The translations under genes and the position numbers were made by a program. The notes below the pieces were generated by a model. It did no database searches. It worked only from the letters and a program-made list of their open reading frames with translations, and had not been told where the DNA came from. This document shows, piece after piece, positions 43,960 through 53,006 of a stretch of DNA of 64,000 nucleotides (positions within the stretch are counted from its first letter, which is position 1; every line of letters begins with the position of its first letter). Where the stretch lies: assembly GCF_002001105.1 (NCBI RefSeq), contig NZ_MUNP01000040.1, forward strand, positions 29,591 to 93,590, written 5' to 3'. The stretch is from Rhodanobacter sp. C06 (GTDB lineage: Bacteria; Pseudomonadota; Gammaproteobacteria; Xanthomonadales; Rhodanobacteraceae).

Positions 43960-44838
43960 ATGAGCAATATCTCCGCCCAACTGGTCAAGGAGCTGCGTGA
44001 GCGTTCCGGCGCCGGCATGATGGAATGCAAGAAGGCGCTGGTCGAGAACCACGGCGACATCGAGATCGCGATGGAGTGGCTGCGCAAGTCCGGCCTCGCC
44101 AAGGCCGACAAGAAGGCCGGCCGCGTGGCCGCCGAAGGCCGCATCGTGGCCGCCCAGGCCGGCGGCAAGGCCGTGCTGGTCGAGGTCAACTGCGAAACCG
44201 ACTTCGTCACCAAGAACCCCGACTTCGTGAAGTTCAGCGACGCCGTCGCCGATGTGGCGCTGAAGTCCGGCGCCGCCGACATCGATGCGCTGAAGGCTGC
44301 CGCCTACCCGGGTGCCAGCAACGTCGAGGAAGCCGCCAAGGCGCTGATCGCCACCATCGGCGAGAAGATCGACGTGCGTCGCGTGGCCCGCGTGGAAAGC
44401 GACGGCACCATCGGCAGCTACATCCACGGCGGCCGCATCGGCGTGCTGGTGGCGCTCAAGGGCGGCTCCGAGGAACTGGCCAAGGGCATCGCGATGCACG
44501 TGGCGGCGATGAACCCGCCCTACGTGAAGGCCGAGGACGTTCCCGCCGACTTCATCGCCAAGGAAAAGGAAATCGCGCTGGCGGCGATGTCCGACAAGGA
44601 AAAGGCCAAGCCGGCCGAGATCCTGGAGAAGATCGTCGCGGGCAAGATCAACAAGATCGTCTCCGAGGTCACCCTGGTCGGCCAGCCCTACGTGCTGGAC
44701 ACCAACGTCACCGTGGGCGACGCGCTGAAGAAGGAAGGCGCCGACGTCGCCGCCGTGGTGCGCCTGGCCGTGGGCGAAGGCATCGAGAAGGTGCAGGAAG
44801 ACTATCTGGCCGAAGTCGCCAAGGCGATGCAGGTCTGA
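43960..44838 (+). CDS. tsf: Elongation factor Ts
   Basis: EF-Ts is the GDP/GTP exchange factor of EF-Tu. The 292-residue product has the N-terminal UBA-like domain ([20 protein letters not shown] near 6-25) and the core domain with [13 protein letters not shown] (about 72-84) and [10 protein letters not shown] (about 181-190). The end [21 protein letters not shown] is typical. ATG 43960 has GAGGA upstream. The gene is followed by terminators in a large palindrome and by the convergent purK. Confidence 0.98.
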   Translation: MSNISAQLVKELRERSGAGMMECKKALVENHGDIEIAMEWLRKSGLAKADKKAGRVAAEGRIVAAQAGGKAVLVEVNCETDFVTKNPDFVKFSDAVADVALKSGAADIDALKAAAYPGASNVEEAAKALIATIGEKIDVRRVARVESDGTIGSYIHGGRIGVLVALKGGSEELAKGIAMHVAAMNPPYVKAEDVPADFIAKEKEIALAAMSDKEKAKPAEILEKIVAGKINKIVSEVTLVGQPYVLDTNVTVGDALKKEGADVAAVVRLAVGEGIEKVQEDYLAEVAKAMQV

Positions 44839-44912
44839 CAAACCCCGCGCCCCTGCGCCCACGGACGGGCGCACGCGCAGCGGAGCCTGATTCGCCCTGC
44901 GAATCAGGCGAG

Positions 44913-44942
44913 TCAAAAAAGGGGCAGGAGCCCCTTTTTTGA
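44913..44942. terminator. Bidirectional rho-independent terminator (tsf side)
   Basis: Six A bases, GGGGC-AGGA-GCCCC and six T bases form a hairpin with U-run in both directions, 75 bases after the tsf stop. It ends rpsB-tsf transcription and could also stop purK-side reads. Confidence 0.9.
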
Positions 44943-44990
44943 CCATCAGGCACGGCGCTCTTTCGCTCTTGACGAGCGCGCAGACAAAGC

Positions 44991-45019
44991 AAAAAAGCCG
45001 CGGGCATCCGCGGCTTTTT
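44991..45019. terminator. Bidirectional rho-independent terminator (centre)
   Basis: AAAAAA, GCCGCGG-GCAT-CCGCGGC and TTTTT form a second strong terminator at the centre of the palindrome, serving both convergent transcripts. Confidence 0.92.
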
Positions 45020-45146
45020 CGTATCCATGCGTCGAGGGCGAAGAGCCGGAGCACCGTGCCTGATGGCCAGAAAAGGACTCCTGCCCTTTTCTGGCTCCGC
45101 CTGGCAGGCCAACGGCCTGCCAGACGTGCGCCCATCCATGGGCGCA

Positions 45147-46304
45147 TCACCCTCGCAACACCCCCAGCGCACCCGCCACCTGCGCCTCGCGCCCCAGCGC
45201 CTTGCCCAGCGCTTCCAGCCGCTCCGCCAGTGCCGCCGCATCGGGCGCACACACCGTGGCATGCCCCACCTTGCGCCCCGGTCGCGCCTGCTTGCCGTAG
45301 TCGTGCCAGTGCGCGTCGACGGTGCGCAGCACCGGTGCGGCATCCGGCAGCTCGCCGATCCAGTTGAACATCGCCGCCAGGCCGCGCGCACCGGTGTCGC
45401 CCAGCGGCAAGCCGAGTACCGCGCGCACGTGGTTCTCGAACTGGCTGGTGTGCGCGCCCTCGATCGTCCAGTGGCCGGAGTTGTGCACGCGCGGCGCCAT
45501 CTCGTTGCCGAGCAGCTCGCCGTCCTTGACGAACAGCTCCAGCGCGAACACGCCCACGTAGTCCAGCCGTTCGGCCAGGGTGCGCGCCAGCGCGGTGGCG
45601 CGCGGCTGCAGCGCGGCGATGTCCTGCGCGGGTGCGAGGCTCAGGCTGAGCACGCCGTCCACGTGCCAGTTGCGGGTCAGCGGCCAGGTGCGGAAGTCGC
45701 CGTCGCGGCCGCGCACCGCCAGCACCGACAGCTCGCGCTGGAACGGCACGAAGGCTTCGAGGATCAGCCCGTGCTTCGTCGCCTGCGCGCCCAGCGCGGT
45801 CCAGGCCGCGTCGGCGTCGGCCGCCGACTTCAGCCGGAACTGGCCCTTGCCGTCGTAGCCGAGCCGGCGGGTCTTGAGGATGGCTGGGGCACCCACCGCG
45901 GCCAGTGCGCGGTCAAGGTCCGCGCGGGTGTCCACCGCCATGAACTCGGGCGTGGCCAGTCCGCATTCGCGGAACAGGGTCTTCTCGGCGAGGCGATCCT
46001 GCGCCACCGCCAGCGCACGCGGGTTCGGGAACACCGCCACCCGTTCGACCAGCCAGCGCGCGGTCTCGGCCGGCACGTTCTCGAAATCGAAGGTGACCAC
46101 GTCGACCTGGCGCGCGAACTCCTCCAGCGCGGCGTAGTCGGTCCAGTCGGCCCGGACCAGCGGCGCCACCTGGCCGGCGCAGGCGTCGGCGGCGCTGTCC
46201 ACCACCAGGGTGTTCACGCCCAGCGGCGCGGCCGCCAGCGCCAGCATGCGCGCCAGTTGGCCGCCGCCGAGGATGCCGAGCACGGACTGCCGCGATGCAC
46301 TCAT
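45147..46304 (-). CDS. purK: 5-(carboxyamino)imidazole ribonucleotide synthase
   Basis: PurK makes N5-CAIR from AIR, bicarbonate and ATP in purine synthesis. The 385-residue ATP-grasp protein starts with [14 protein letters not shown] (about residues 8-21) and has [14 protein letters not shown] (about 143-156), [16 protein letters not shown] (about 183-198) and [17 protein letters not shown] (about 265-281). ATG 46304 overlaps the purE stop (ATGA at 46301-46304), so both are in one operon and coupled. Its stop lies at the edge of the terminator palindrome. Confidence 0.97.
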   Translation of the reverse strand: MSASRQSVLGILGGGQLARMLALAAAPLGVNTLVVDSAADACAGQVAPLVRADWTDYAALEEFARQVDVVTFDFENVPAETARWLVERVAVFPNPRALAVAQDRLAEKTLFRECGLATPEFMAVDTRADLDRALAAVGAPAILKTRRLGYDGKGQFRLKSAADADAAWTALGAQATKHGLILEAFVPFQRELSVLAVRGRDGDFRTWPLTRNWHVDGVLSLSLAPAQDIAALQPRATALARTLAERLDYVGVFALELFVKDGELLGNEMAPRVHNSGHWTIEGAHTSQFENHVRAVLGLPLGDTGARGLAAMFNWIGELPDAAPVLRTVDAHWHDYGKQARPGRKVGHATVCAPDAAALAERLEALGKALGREAQVAGALGVLRG

Positions 46305-46804
46305 GCGCGCGGGTCCGGCTGGTCGAGCACCGCCTGCGTCTGCCTGCTGCGCCAGCTCTCCAGCGCCTGCGCGAGGCGCGGATCGTGCAACGCCAGCACC
46401 GCGGCAGCGAGCAGACCCGCATTCACCGCACCGGCGCGGCCGATCGCCAGCGTGCCCACCGGAATGCCGGCCGGCATCTGCGCGATCGACAACAGGGAGT
46501 CCATGCCGCTCAGCGCCTTGGACTGCACCGGCACACCGAACACCGGCAGCCGGGTCTTGGCCGCCAGCATGCCCGGCAGGTGGGCAGCACCGCCGGCGCC
46601 GGCAACGATCACCTGGATGCCGCGCTCGGCCGCCTGCTCGGCATAGCGGAACAACAGGTCCGGCGTGCGGTGGGCGGACACCACCTGCACCTCGTGCGCC
46701 ACGCCCAGCTCGGTCAGCACGCCGGAGGCGTGCTCCATGGTCTCCCAGTCCGAACGCGAGCCCATCACCACGCCTACCCTTGGCGTTTCCGTCGTCGCTG
46801 TCAT
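46301..46804 (-). CDS. purE: N5-carboxyaminoimidazole ribonucleotide mutase
   Basis: PurE, class I, shifts the carboxyl group of N5-CAIR to give CAIR. The 167-residue protein has [14 protein letters not shown] (about 10-23), VSAHRTPD (about 43-50) and [14 protein letters not shown] (about 72-85), the active-site loops. ATG 46804 was chosen over a start 5 codons upstream that would have no better site. The promoter lies in the 60 bases shared with the divergent Trm112-like gene. Confidence 0.97.
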   Translation of the reverse strand: MTATTETPRVGVVMGSRSDWETMEHASGVLTELGVAHEVQVVSAHRTPDLLFRYAEQAAERGIQVIVAGAGGAAHLPGMLAAKTRLPVFGVPVQSKALSGMDSLLSIAQMPAGIPVGTLAIGRAGAVNAGLLAAAVLALHDPRLAQALESWRSRQTQAVLDQPDPRA

Positions 46805-46864
46805 GGTCCAGCCGCCCAAAAATGGTTATTGTACGGCTTTCCGGTTCCGCAACGATTCCGCCCC

Positions 46865-47134
46865 ATGGACAAGCGCCTGCTCGACATCCTGTGCTGCCCG
46901 GTCGGCAAGACGCCGGTGCGGCTGCTCGGCCGTGCCGAACTGGACGCGCTGAACGGCGCCATCGTGGCCGGCAGCGTGGTCACGACGGCCGGCAGCCCGG
47001 TGCGCGAGCGCATCGATGAAGGCCTGATCACCATCGACCGCAAGCTGATTTACCGTGTCGACGACGGCATCCCCGTGATGCTGCCCGAAGAAGGCATCGG
47101 CACCACCCAGTTGAACGATTTCCCGGCCCCCTGA
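46865..47134 (+). CDS. Trm112-like/UPF0434 (YcaR) family protein
   Basis: An 89-residue small protein starting MDKRLLDILCCPVGKTP, the Trm112-like beginning with LLDILCCP (CP motif). The second part has LITIDRKLIYRVDDGIPVML and then PEEG, the conserved end. A mid-region insert (about residues 26-55) makes it longer than YcaR (60). Bacterial relatives are thought to bind and activate methyltransferases or kinases; function is unclear. It is divergent from purE. Confidence 0.92.
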   Translation: MDKRLLDILCCPVGKTPVRLLGRAELDALNGAIVAGSVVTTAGSPVRERIDEGLITIDRKLIYRVDDGIPVMLPEEGIGTTQLNDFPAP

Positions 47135-47225
47135 AGCAGCGTCCCCACGCCCCGAACCCTCGCCGACGGATCGACGACTCGCCCGCAAGACGCCGTAGCG
47201 CCAACGACAAACTTCCGGTGTGGCC

Positions 47226-49514
47226 ATGAACGAAGCCTACGAACCGCCCAAGATCGTGCCCCTGGCGCCGCGCCTCGACGCCAGCGCCGGCGAGCGCGTG
47301 GGCGAACTGCTGAACGCCGTGCGCGGGATCGCCGGCAAACGCCTGCAGCAATGCTTGGGCAACCTGTTCGAGCACGTCGACGACGCGCTGTTCGACCTCG
47401 CCGAGAAGGCCGAGAACAACGCCACCCAGACGCACTACTTCGACGGCATGCGCGAGGTGCGCAAGCGCCGTCCGGCGATCGAGCGCAACTTCCTCGCCAC
47501 GGTCAACCGCGAGCTGGGCAACCTGGCCGGGCGTGCCGCACCCGGCACCTCGGCGCCCGCGCCGGCGATGTCCGAACTGTCGCTGGTGGCCGACGCCGAG
47601 CTCGAGGAATCGCTGGCGATCACTAGCATGAGCAGCAAGCACGAGAGCCGCTTGGCGCGCGACCTGTTCGCGATCAATCAGCGCCTCTCGGTGATCTGCG
47701 GCGGCCGCAAGGTCGACGATGCCGGCAACCCGATCGCCCCGGCGGCGCTGTCGCAGGCCTTCCGCCAGGCGCTGAAGGAACTGGGCGCGGACATGCGCGT
47801 CAAGCTGCTCATCTACAAGCTGTTCGACCGCTACGTGCTGTCCACGCTGGAAGAGCTGTACGCCGAGGCGAACGCAGACCTGGCCCGTGCCGGCGTGCTG
47901 CCGCAGCTGCGCCCGGTGGCGTCGCGCGGCGCCGGCACGCCCCGCGGCAGCGCCCAGGCGGCGCATGCCGCTGGCGGCGCGATGGCCGCCGGCGCGGGCA
48001 CGGACGAGGTCGCCGATCCCGCGGCCGCCGAACTGCTGCAGACCCTGCACGGCCTGTTCGTCGCGCGACGCGGCGGCGACGCCGGCCCGCGCGTCGCCCA
48101 GGCCGGCGACACCGGCGGCCCGCCGCCCTCCGTCGGCGAGCTGCTGGGCGCGCTCAGCGTGCTGCAGACCCAGTTGGCGTCCGGCGGCCTCGCCGCGCCG
48201 TCCATGGTGCGCGGCGGCAGCTTCGATCGCGAGGCCGTGGCGCAGCTCAAGGAACAGCTGCTGGGCCAGCTCGGCGCGCTGCGCGGCGCGCGGCCCAGCC
48301 ATGTCGCCAGCATCGACGAGGACACCATCGACTTGGTCGGCATGCTGTTCGAGTTCATCCTCGAGGACGACACCCTGCCGGCCGAGATGCAGGTGATGCT
48401 GGCGCGGCTGCAGATCCCCTACCTCAAGGCGGCGATCCTTGACCGCAAGCTGTTCGCGCACCGCCAGCACCCGGCGCGTCGCCTGCTCGACGCCCTGGCC
48501 GAGCAGGCCAAGGGCTGGTCGCCGGAATCCGACCGCGACGGGCGCCTGCACGACAAGGTCAAGGCCATCGTCGACCAGTTGCTGCACGAGTTCGACGACG
48601 ACCTCGGCATCTTCGAACGCCTGCTGCTGGACCTGCAGCAATTCCACGAGACCAACCGCCGGCGCTCCGAACTGGCCGAGCAGCGCGTGGCCGAGTCCAC
48701 CCGCGGTCGCGAGAAGCTGGAGCAGGCGCGCCGCCGTGCCGCCCGCGAGATCGTCGAACGCATCGACGGCCGCAAGCTGCCGTCGCTGGTGCACGAGGTG
48801 CTGGCGCGCGCCTGGGCCAACCACCTGGTGCTGGTGCTGCTGCGCCAGGGCGAGGATTCCGGCGAGTTCCGCGACGCCCTGCGCTTCGTGGACGACTTCA
48901 TCGCCAGCACGCGGCCGGCGCAGGACGCCATCACGCGCCAGCAGCTGCGCCAGCTGCTGCCCGGCATCGAGCGTGCGCTGCGCCAGGGGCTGGTCAACGT
49001 GGCCTTCCAGCCGCAGGACATCGAGCGCCTGCTGGCGCAGCTGCGCGACTGGTACGGCCTGCAATTGGGCGAATCGGCGCGCGGCGCCGTGCCGGCCACC
49101 GAGGTCGCCGCCGCTGCCGTTGCCGCGATCCCGGAAAGCATCCAGCCCCTCGTCGAGCCGCAGGCCGAGCAAGACGAACTGCCCGAGGAAAGCGTGCCGG
49201 TCGCCACCGATAGCCCCGAATGGCGGCAGGTGGAAGCGTTGCAACCCGGCGTCTGGCTGGAGTTCCAGCTGCCCGACGAACCGATGGTGCGCGCCAAGCT
49301 GTCGTGGATCAGCCCGATGAGCGGCCGCTACCTGTTCGTCAACCGGCGCGGCCTGAAGGTGGCCGATTACGCGCCGCAGGAACTGGCCGTGCTGCTCGCC
49401 GGCGGTCATGCCCAAGTGCTGGCCACCAACGCGCTGTTCGACCGCGCGATGAGCGCCATCGTCAGCCGCCTGCGCCAGCCCGACGCCTCGAACGCGAAAA
49501 CCGATACCGAATGA
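47226..49514 (+). CDS. DUF1631 family protein
   Basis: A 762-residue soluble protein of the DUF1631 family, unknown function. No signal peptide or membrane segment. N-terminal MNEAYEPPKIVPLAPRL; middle part rich in helices and Glu/Arg; the C-terminal 90 residues (about 670-760: PGVWLEFQLPDEPMVRAKLS, WISPMSGRYLFVNRRG) read like a PilZ-type or small beta-barrel module. This last point is inference. A GTG at 47220 is in frame 2 codons upstream. Its stop overlaps the start of nadC (ATGA at 49511-49514), so the two are coupled; this pairing is common in Xanthomonadales. Confidence 0.88.
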   Translation: MNEAYEPPKIVPLAPRLDASAGERVGELLNAVRGIAGKRLQQCLGNLFEHVDDALFDLAEKAENNATQTHYFDGMREVRKRRPAIERNFLATVNRELGNLAGRAAPGTSAPAPAMSELSLVADAELEESLAITSMSSKHESRLARDLFAINQRLSVICGGRKVDDAGNPIAPAALSQAFRQALKELGADMRVKLLIYKLFDRYVLSTLEELYAEANADLARAGVLPQLRPVASRGAGTPRGSAQAAHAAGGAMAAGAGTDEVADPAAAELLQTLHGLFVARRGGDAGPRVAQAGDTGGPPPSVGELLGALSVLQTQLASGGLAAPSMVRGGSFDREAVAQLKEQLLGQLGALRGARPSHVASIDEDTIDLVGMLFEFILEDDTLPAEMQVMLARLQIPYLKAAILDRKLFAHRQHPARRLLDALAEQAKGWSPESDRDGRLHDKVKAIVDQLLHEFDDDLGIFERLLLDLQQFHETNRRRSELAEQRVAESTRGREKLEQARRRAAREIVERIDGRKLPSLVHEVLARAWANHLVLVLLRQGEDSGEFRDALRFVDDFIASTRPAQDAITRQQLRQLLPGIERALRQGLVNVAFQPQDIERLLAQLRDWYGLQLGESARGAVPATEVAAAAVAAIPESIQPLVEPQAEQDELPEESVPVATDSPEWRQVEALQPGVWLEFQLPDEPMVRAKLSWISPMSGRYLFVNRRGLKVADYAPQELAVLLAGGHAQVLATNALFDRAMSAIVSRLRQPDASNAKTDTE

Positions 49515-50368
49515 ATGCCAGGCTCCCGTTCGACCCGCCCTCCCCCGAACTGATTGCCGCCGACGTGGAACGCGCCTTTGCCGAGGACCTCGGCAAGGGC
49601 GACACCACCGCCGAATTGCTGCCGGCCGAGGCCGTGGCCGCGGCCGCGCTCACCTGCCGCGACGAGGCGGTGATCGCCGGCGCGCCCTGGTTCGATGCCT
49701 GTTTCCGGCGCATGGACCCTGCGGTGCGCATCGAGTGGCAGGCGCGCGACGGCGAACGCGTGGCGCCCGGCACGGTGATCTGCCGGCTTTCCGGGCACGC
49801 CCGCTCGCTGGTCAGCGCCGAGCGCTCGGCGCTGAACTTCCTGCAGCTGCTGTCCGGCACCGCCACCGTCACCGCCGCCTACGTGGCCGCGGTGGCCGGC
49901 ACCGGCACCCGCGTGCTCGACACCCGCAAGACGATCCCCGGCCTGCGCCTCGCGCAGAAGTACGCGGTGCGCTGCGGCGGCGGCCACAACCATCGCATCG
50001 GCCTGTACGACGCGATCCTGGTCAAGGAAAACCACATCATCGCCGCCGGCGGCATCGCCAACGCTGTGGTGGCGGCACGCCGCCTGCACCCCGACCTGCT
50101 GCTCGAGGTCGAGGTGGAGAACCTCGACGAGCTGCAGCAGGCGCTGGCCGCAGGCGTGGATCGGATCATGCTCGACAACTTCAGCGTGCCGCAGATGCGC
50201 GAGGCCGTGCAGCTCACCGCCGGCCGCGTGCCGCTGGAAGTATCCGGCAACGTCGACCTGACCACCATCGGCGAGTACGCCCGCACTGGCGTCGACTACG
50301 TCTCGGTGGGCGCGCTGACCAAGCACGCCCGCGCGGTTGATCTCTCGCTGCGGCTGCGCCTGGGCTGA
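49511..50368 (+). CDS. nadC: Quinolinate phosphoribosyltransferase (decarboxylating)
   Basis: NadC joins quinolinate and PRPP to make nicotinate mononucleotide for NAD synthesis. The 285-residue type II phosphoribosyltransferase starts MNARLPFDPPS and has EDLGKGDTTAELL (about residues 26-38), AERSALNFLQLLSGTAT (about 103-119), LDTRKTIPGLR (about 135-145), KYAVRCGGGHNHR (about 149-161) and LVKENHI (about 171-177). ATG 49511 overlaps the DUF1631 stop. Nothing unusual is seen. Confidence 0.97.
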   Translation: MNARLPFDPPSPELIAADVERAFAEDLGKGDTTAELLPAEAVAAAALTCRDEAVIAGAPWFDACFRRMDPAVRIEWQARDGERVAPGTVICRLSGHARSLVSAERSALNFLQLLSGTATVTAAYVAAVAGTGTRVLDTRKTIPGLRLAQKYAVRCGGGHNHRIGLYDAILVKENHIIAAGGIANAVVAARRLHPDLLLEVEVENLDELQQALAAGVDRIMLDNFSVPQMREAVQLTAGRVPLEVSGNVDLTTIGEYARTGVDYVSVGALTKHARAVDLSLRLRLG

Positions 50369-50402
50369 AAATCCCTCGCAGGATCACATCCTGCGCGCGC
50401 AG

Positions 50403-50489
50403 GCGAGAAGTGAGTGAAGAGTAGCGAGTAGACAGAGAACGCCAAGAACATGAGAAGCGGCGTTGCCATGCTCTTCTCTCACTTCTCGC
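50403..50489. repeat. Inverted repeat downstream of nadC
   Basis: GCGAGAAGTGAG (50403-50414) faces CTCACTTCTCGC (50478-50489) with a nested AACGCC (50438-50443)/GGCGTT (50459-50464) pair. The GA-rich strand has irregular repeats of GAGTAGCGAG type. No gene lies in this 217-base gap; it may be a repeat or weak terminator. Confidence 0.6.
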
Positions 50490-50585
50490 TCCTCTTCACC
50501 CACTCCATGGGTTTTCGCGCACAAGCCGCGCTCCGCGGACGGCCTCCGGCTTGCGCACAGCCTGGCGCGCCCACACACTGCAGGC

Positions 50586-51071
50586 ATGGGCAACGTCAAC
50601 GACCTCCTGGTGCTGCTGGCGCTGATCGCGGTGATCGGGCTGTGGCTGAAGCTGAGCGCGGCGCGCGAGCGCGCGACCGCCGAAGCGCGCGCGCAGTGCG
50701 AGCGCTACGGCGTGCAACTGCTGGACGAAACCGTGGGCCTGCGCGCGCTGCGCCTGCGCCGCGTGGCCGGCCGGCGCCGGCTGGAGCGCTGCTACGGCTT
50801 CGAGGTGAGCATCGACGGCGCGGATCGCGAGCAAGGTTCGCTGTGGATGCTGGACGGCAGGCTGAGCGAACTGCGGCTGCCCACGGTGGTGCTCATGCCG
50901 GCGGCGCCCACGGCAGCGGCGGAGATTCCGTCCATCGGCTCGGAACCAGGTCACCCGACCGCCGCACTGTCCGCACCGACGGCCGATCACCCGGACGAAC
51001 CCGCACCGGGCACCAACGTGGTGCCGCTGCGGCCGCGCCGGCATTCCGGCGGTGGCGACACGCTGCACTGA
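50586..51071 (+). CDS. DUF3301 family protein
   Basis: A 161-residue protein with one N-terminal membrane segment (DLLVLLALIAVIGLWLKLS, about residues 6-24) followed by ARAQCERYGVQLLDETVGLRALRLRR, the DUF3301 signature, and RLERCYGFEVSIDGADREQG. The last 60 residues are disordered and proline-rich. The function is unknown; the gene often follows nadC in Xanthomonadales. The start ATG 50586 lies right before the membrane helix. Confidence 0.87.
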   Translation: MGNVNDLLVLLALIAVIGLWLKLSAARERATAEARAQCERYGVQLLDETVGLRALRLRRVAGRRRLERCYGFEVSIDGADREQGSLWMLDGRLSELRLPTVVLMPAAPTAAAEIPSIGSEPGHPTAALSAPTADHPDEPAPGTNVVPLRPRRHSGGGDTLH

Positions 51072-51098
51072 CGGCAGCTATCGCGGCCGAAGTCGCTG

Positions 51099-51545
51099 CT
51101 ACTTGATGACCCGCAGGAACGGCGCGCCGCGCTTGGGCTTGTCGTCGCCGTTGCCGCCCTGGCCGGACGGCGGCTCGTCGGGTGTCGGCGCGGGCGGCGG
51201 CGTGTCGCCGCCTTCCTCTTCGGCCGGGAACATCATGCCCTGCCCGTTCTCCTGGGCGTACAGCGCCAGCACCGAACCGACCGGGATGCGCACCGCGTGG
51301 CTGACGCCGGAGAAGCGCGCGGAGAAGCCGATCCAGTCGTTGCCCAGCTCCAGGTTCGCCACCGCGCGCATCGCGATGTTCAGCACGACCTGCCCGTTCT
51401 TCACCACCTGCGGCGGCACGCGCACGCCTTCGCCGTTGGCGTCGATCAGCAGGTACGGGGTCAGGCCGTTGTCGCTGATCCAGTCGTAGATCGCCCGCAG
51501 CAGGTACGGACGGTTGGAACTCATCGGATGGGTGATCTCGCTCAT
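51099..51545 (-). CDS. sspB: ClpXP protease specificity-enhancing factor SspB
   Basis: SspB brings ssrA-tagged proteins to ClpXP. The 148-residue protein has the conserved SNRPYLLRAIYDWISDNG (about residues 9-26), TPYLLIDA (27-34) and NGQVVLNIAMRAV, followed by a disordered acidic/proline-rich linker and the ClpX-binding tail FLRVIK at the very C-terminus. ATG 51545 shares one base with the sspA stop, so the two genes are coupled. Confidence 0.96.
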   Translation of the reverse strand: MSEITHPMSSNRPYLLRAIYDWISDNGLTPYLLIDANGEGVRVPPQVVKNGQVVLNIAMRAVANLELGNDWIGFSARFSGVSHAVRIPVGSVLALYAQENGQGMMFPAEEEGGDTPPPAPTPDEPPSGQGGNGDDKPKRGAPFLRVIK

Positions 51546-52168
51546 CAGGAACGCATGGCCTTTTCTTGTTCGGTCATGCTGCGCGCAAAACCCTGGCTGT
51601 GGAACAGGCGCTCGCCGTAGTCGACGATGGCCTTGCCTTCGCGGCCCAGGTCCACGCCCAGCCAAGGCAGCCGCCACACCACCGGCGCCACCAGGCAATC
51701 GGCCAGGCTCATCTCGGGATTGAGGAAGAACTTCGCCGCCTTGAACAGCGGCAACGCGGCCAGCAGATGCGCACGCAGGCGCTTGCGCGCGGGCTCGGCG
51801 GAACGGCCGCCGGCACGGATGGTGTCGACTTCGGTCAGCCAGTCCTTCTCGATGCGCACCGCGGCGACCCGCAGGCGCGCGCGGGACAGCGGGTCGATCG
51901 GCATCAGCGGCGGGTGCGGATAGCGCTCGTCGAGGTATTCGCACACCACGCTGGTGTCGTACAGGGTCAGGTCGCGATCGACCAGGGTCGGCGTGCTGCC
52001 GTAGGGATTGAGGTCGAGCAGGTCTTCCGGCGGCTTGCCCGGATCGACCAGCACGCGCTCGTAGCTGACGCCCTTGGCGGCCAGCACCAGACGGGCACGG
52101 TGACACTGGATGTCGTCGGCCGTGGTGTAGAGGGTGAGTGCGGTACGCGAGCGGGCGCTTGGAACCAT
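51545..52168 (-). CDS. sspA: Stringent starvation protein A
   Basis: SspA is a glutathione-transferase-like protein that binds RNA polymerase and changes promoter choice in starvation. The 207-residue product has LTLYTTADDIQCHRARLVLA (about 11-30), NPYGSTPTLVDRDLTLYDTSV (split; about 54-74) and the surface motif PHPPLMP (about 84-90), conserved in SspA and needed for function in E. coli. The final helix ends SMTEQEKAMRS. MVPSARS at 52168 was taken as start. It follows the cytochrome bc1 genes, a conserved order. Confidence 0.95.
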   Translation of the reverse strand: MVPSARSRTALTLYTTADDIQCHRARLVLAAKGVSYERVLVDPGKPPEDLLDLNPYGSTPTLVDRDLTLYDTSVVCEYLDERYPHPPLMPIDPLSRARLRVAAVRIEKDWLTEVDTIRAGGRSAEPARKRLRAHLLAALPLFKAAKFFLNPEMSLADCLVAPVVWRLPWLGVDLGREGKAIVDYGERLFHSQGFARSMTEQEKAMRS

Positions 52169-52243
52169 GCGCGATATTCCCTGTTGCGGTTGCACGAATG
52201 CGGCAGCCGGCGGCTACCGCATTCGATGGGTGTTCCCCGGAAA

Positions 52244-52975
52244 TCAGTGCACGTCTTTCCAGTATTCCTTCTTGAGAAAGTAAGCCAGCAGGGTGAACAG
52301 CGCCAGGAACAGCACCACCCAGACGCCGTAGTCGTGCCGCTGCAGGGCCGCCGGCTCCGAAACGTACTCCAGGAAGTTCACCAGGTCACGCGATGTCTGC
52401 TGGTACTGCGCCGGGGTCAGCTTGCCGGGGTGGGCCAAGTCGAGCTTTTCGACCTCGTCGGTGCCGGGCTTCATCACCGCGGTCTGCTGGCCCTGCAGCT
52501 CCCACAGCGGGAACGGCATCGCCGCGTTCGGCAGCGTGGTGTTGTTCCAGCCGATCGGGCTCTTCGGGTCGAGGTAGAAGGTGTTGAGGTAGGTGTAGAC
52601 CCAGTCGGCACCCTTCGCGCTCACTTCCAGCGACAGGTCCGGCGGATCCTTGCCGAACCACTTCGTCGCATCCTCGGCCGGCATGTGCGAGATCACCGGA
52701 TCGTCGAACTTCGCGCCGGTGAAGTTGAGGTTCTGCATCACCTGCTGCTCGGTCAACCCGAGGTCGTCGGCAATGCGCGAGTAGCGCATGTACTTCAGCG
52801 AGTGGCAGCCCACGCAGTAGTTGAAGAACAGCTTGGCACCGCGCTGCAGCGAAGCCTGGTCGCGCACGTTGGAGCCCGACGACATCAGCTGCTCGCCGCC
52901 CTCGGCACGTGCCGCCGGCTGGCCGGCGACCAGCAGGCCCAAGGCCAGCGCGACCGCAGGAAGGAGTTGCTTCAT
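52244..52975 (-). CDS. petC: Ubiquinol-cytochrome c reductase, cytochrome c1 subunit
   Basis: Cytochrome c1 passes electrons from the Rieske centre to soluble cytochrome c. The 243-residue form (MKQLLPA start) has a signal peptide, the heme motif CVGCH with LKYMRYSR after it, and a C-terminal membrane anchor (WVVLFLALFTLLAYFLKKEYW). A start at 53014 (MTKPTLL) would overlap petB by 8 bases and add 13 residues; ATG 52975 fits the signal peptide better. Third gene of petABC. Confidence 0.96.
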   Translation of the reverse strand: MKQLLPAVALALGLLVAGQPAARAEGGEQLMSSGSNVRDQASLQRGAKLFFNYCVGCHSLKYMRYSRIADDLGLTEQQVMQNLNFTGAKFDDPVISHMPAEDATKWFGKDPPDLSLEVSAKGADWVYTYLNTFYLDPKSPIGWNNTTLPNAAMPFPLWELQGQQTAVMKPGTDEVEKLDLAHPGKLTPAQYQQTSRDLVNFLEYVSEPAALQRHDYGVWVVLFLALFTLLAYFLKKEYWKDVH

Positions 52976-53006
52976 CAGGAGCCTGGGTTTCGTCAAGAGC
53001 GTCGGC

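Larger units (their letters stand above)
44854..45146. repeat. Large nested palindrome between tsf and purK
   Basis: Two related units of about 140 bases lie in inverted orientation around a central hairpin. Matching parts are TGCGCCC..GGGCGCA (44854-44873 and 45127-45146), AAAAGGGGCAGGAGCCCCTTTT (near 44917-44938) with AAAAGGACTCCTGCCCTTTT (near 45071-45090), and CCATCAGGCACGG with its complement CCGTGCCTGATGG (with one mismatch, near 44943 and 45053). The whole gap between the two convergent genes is filled. Confidence 0.8.
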
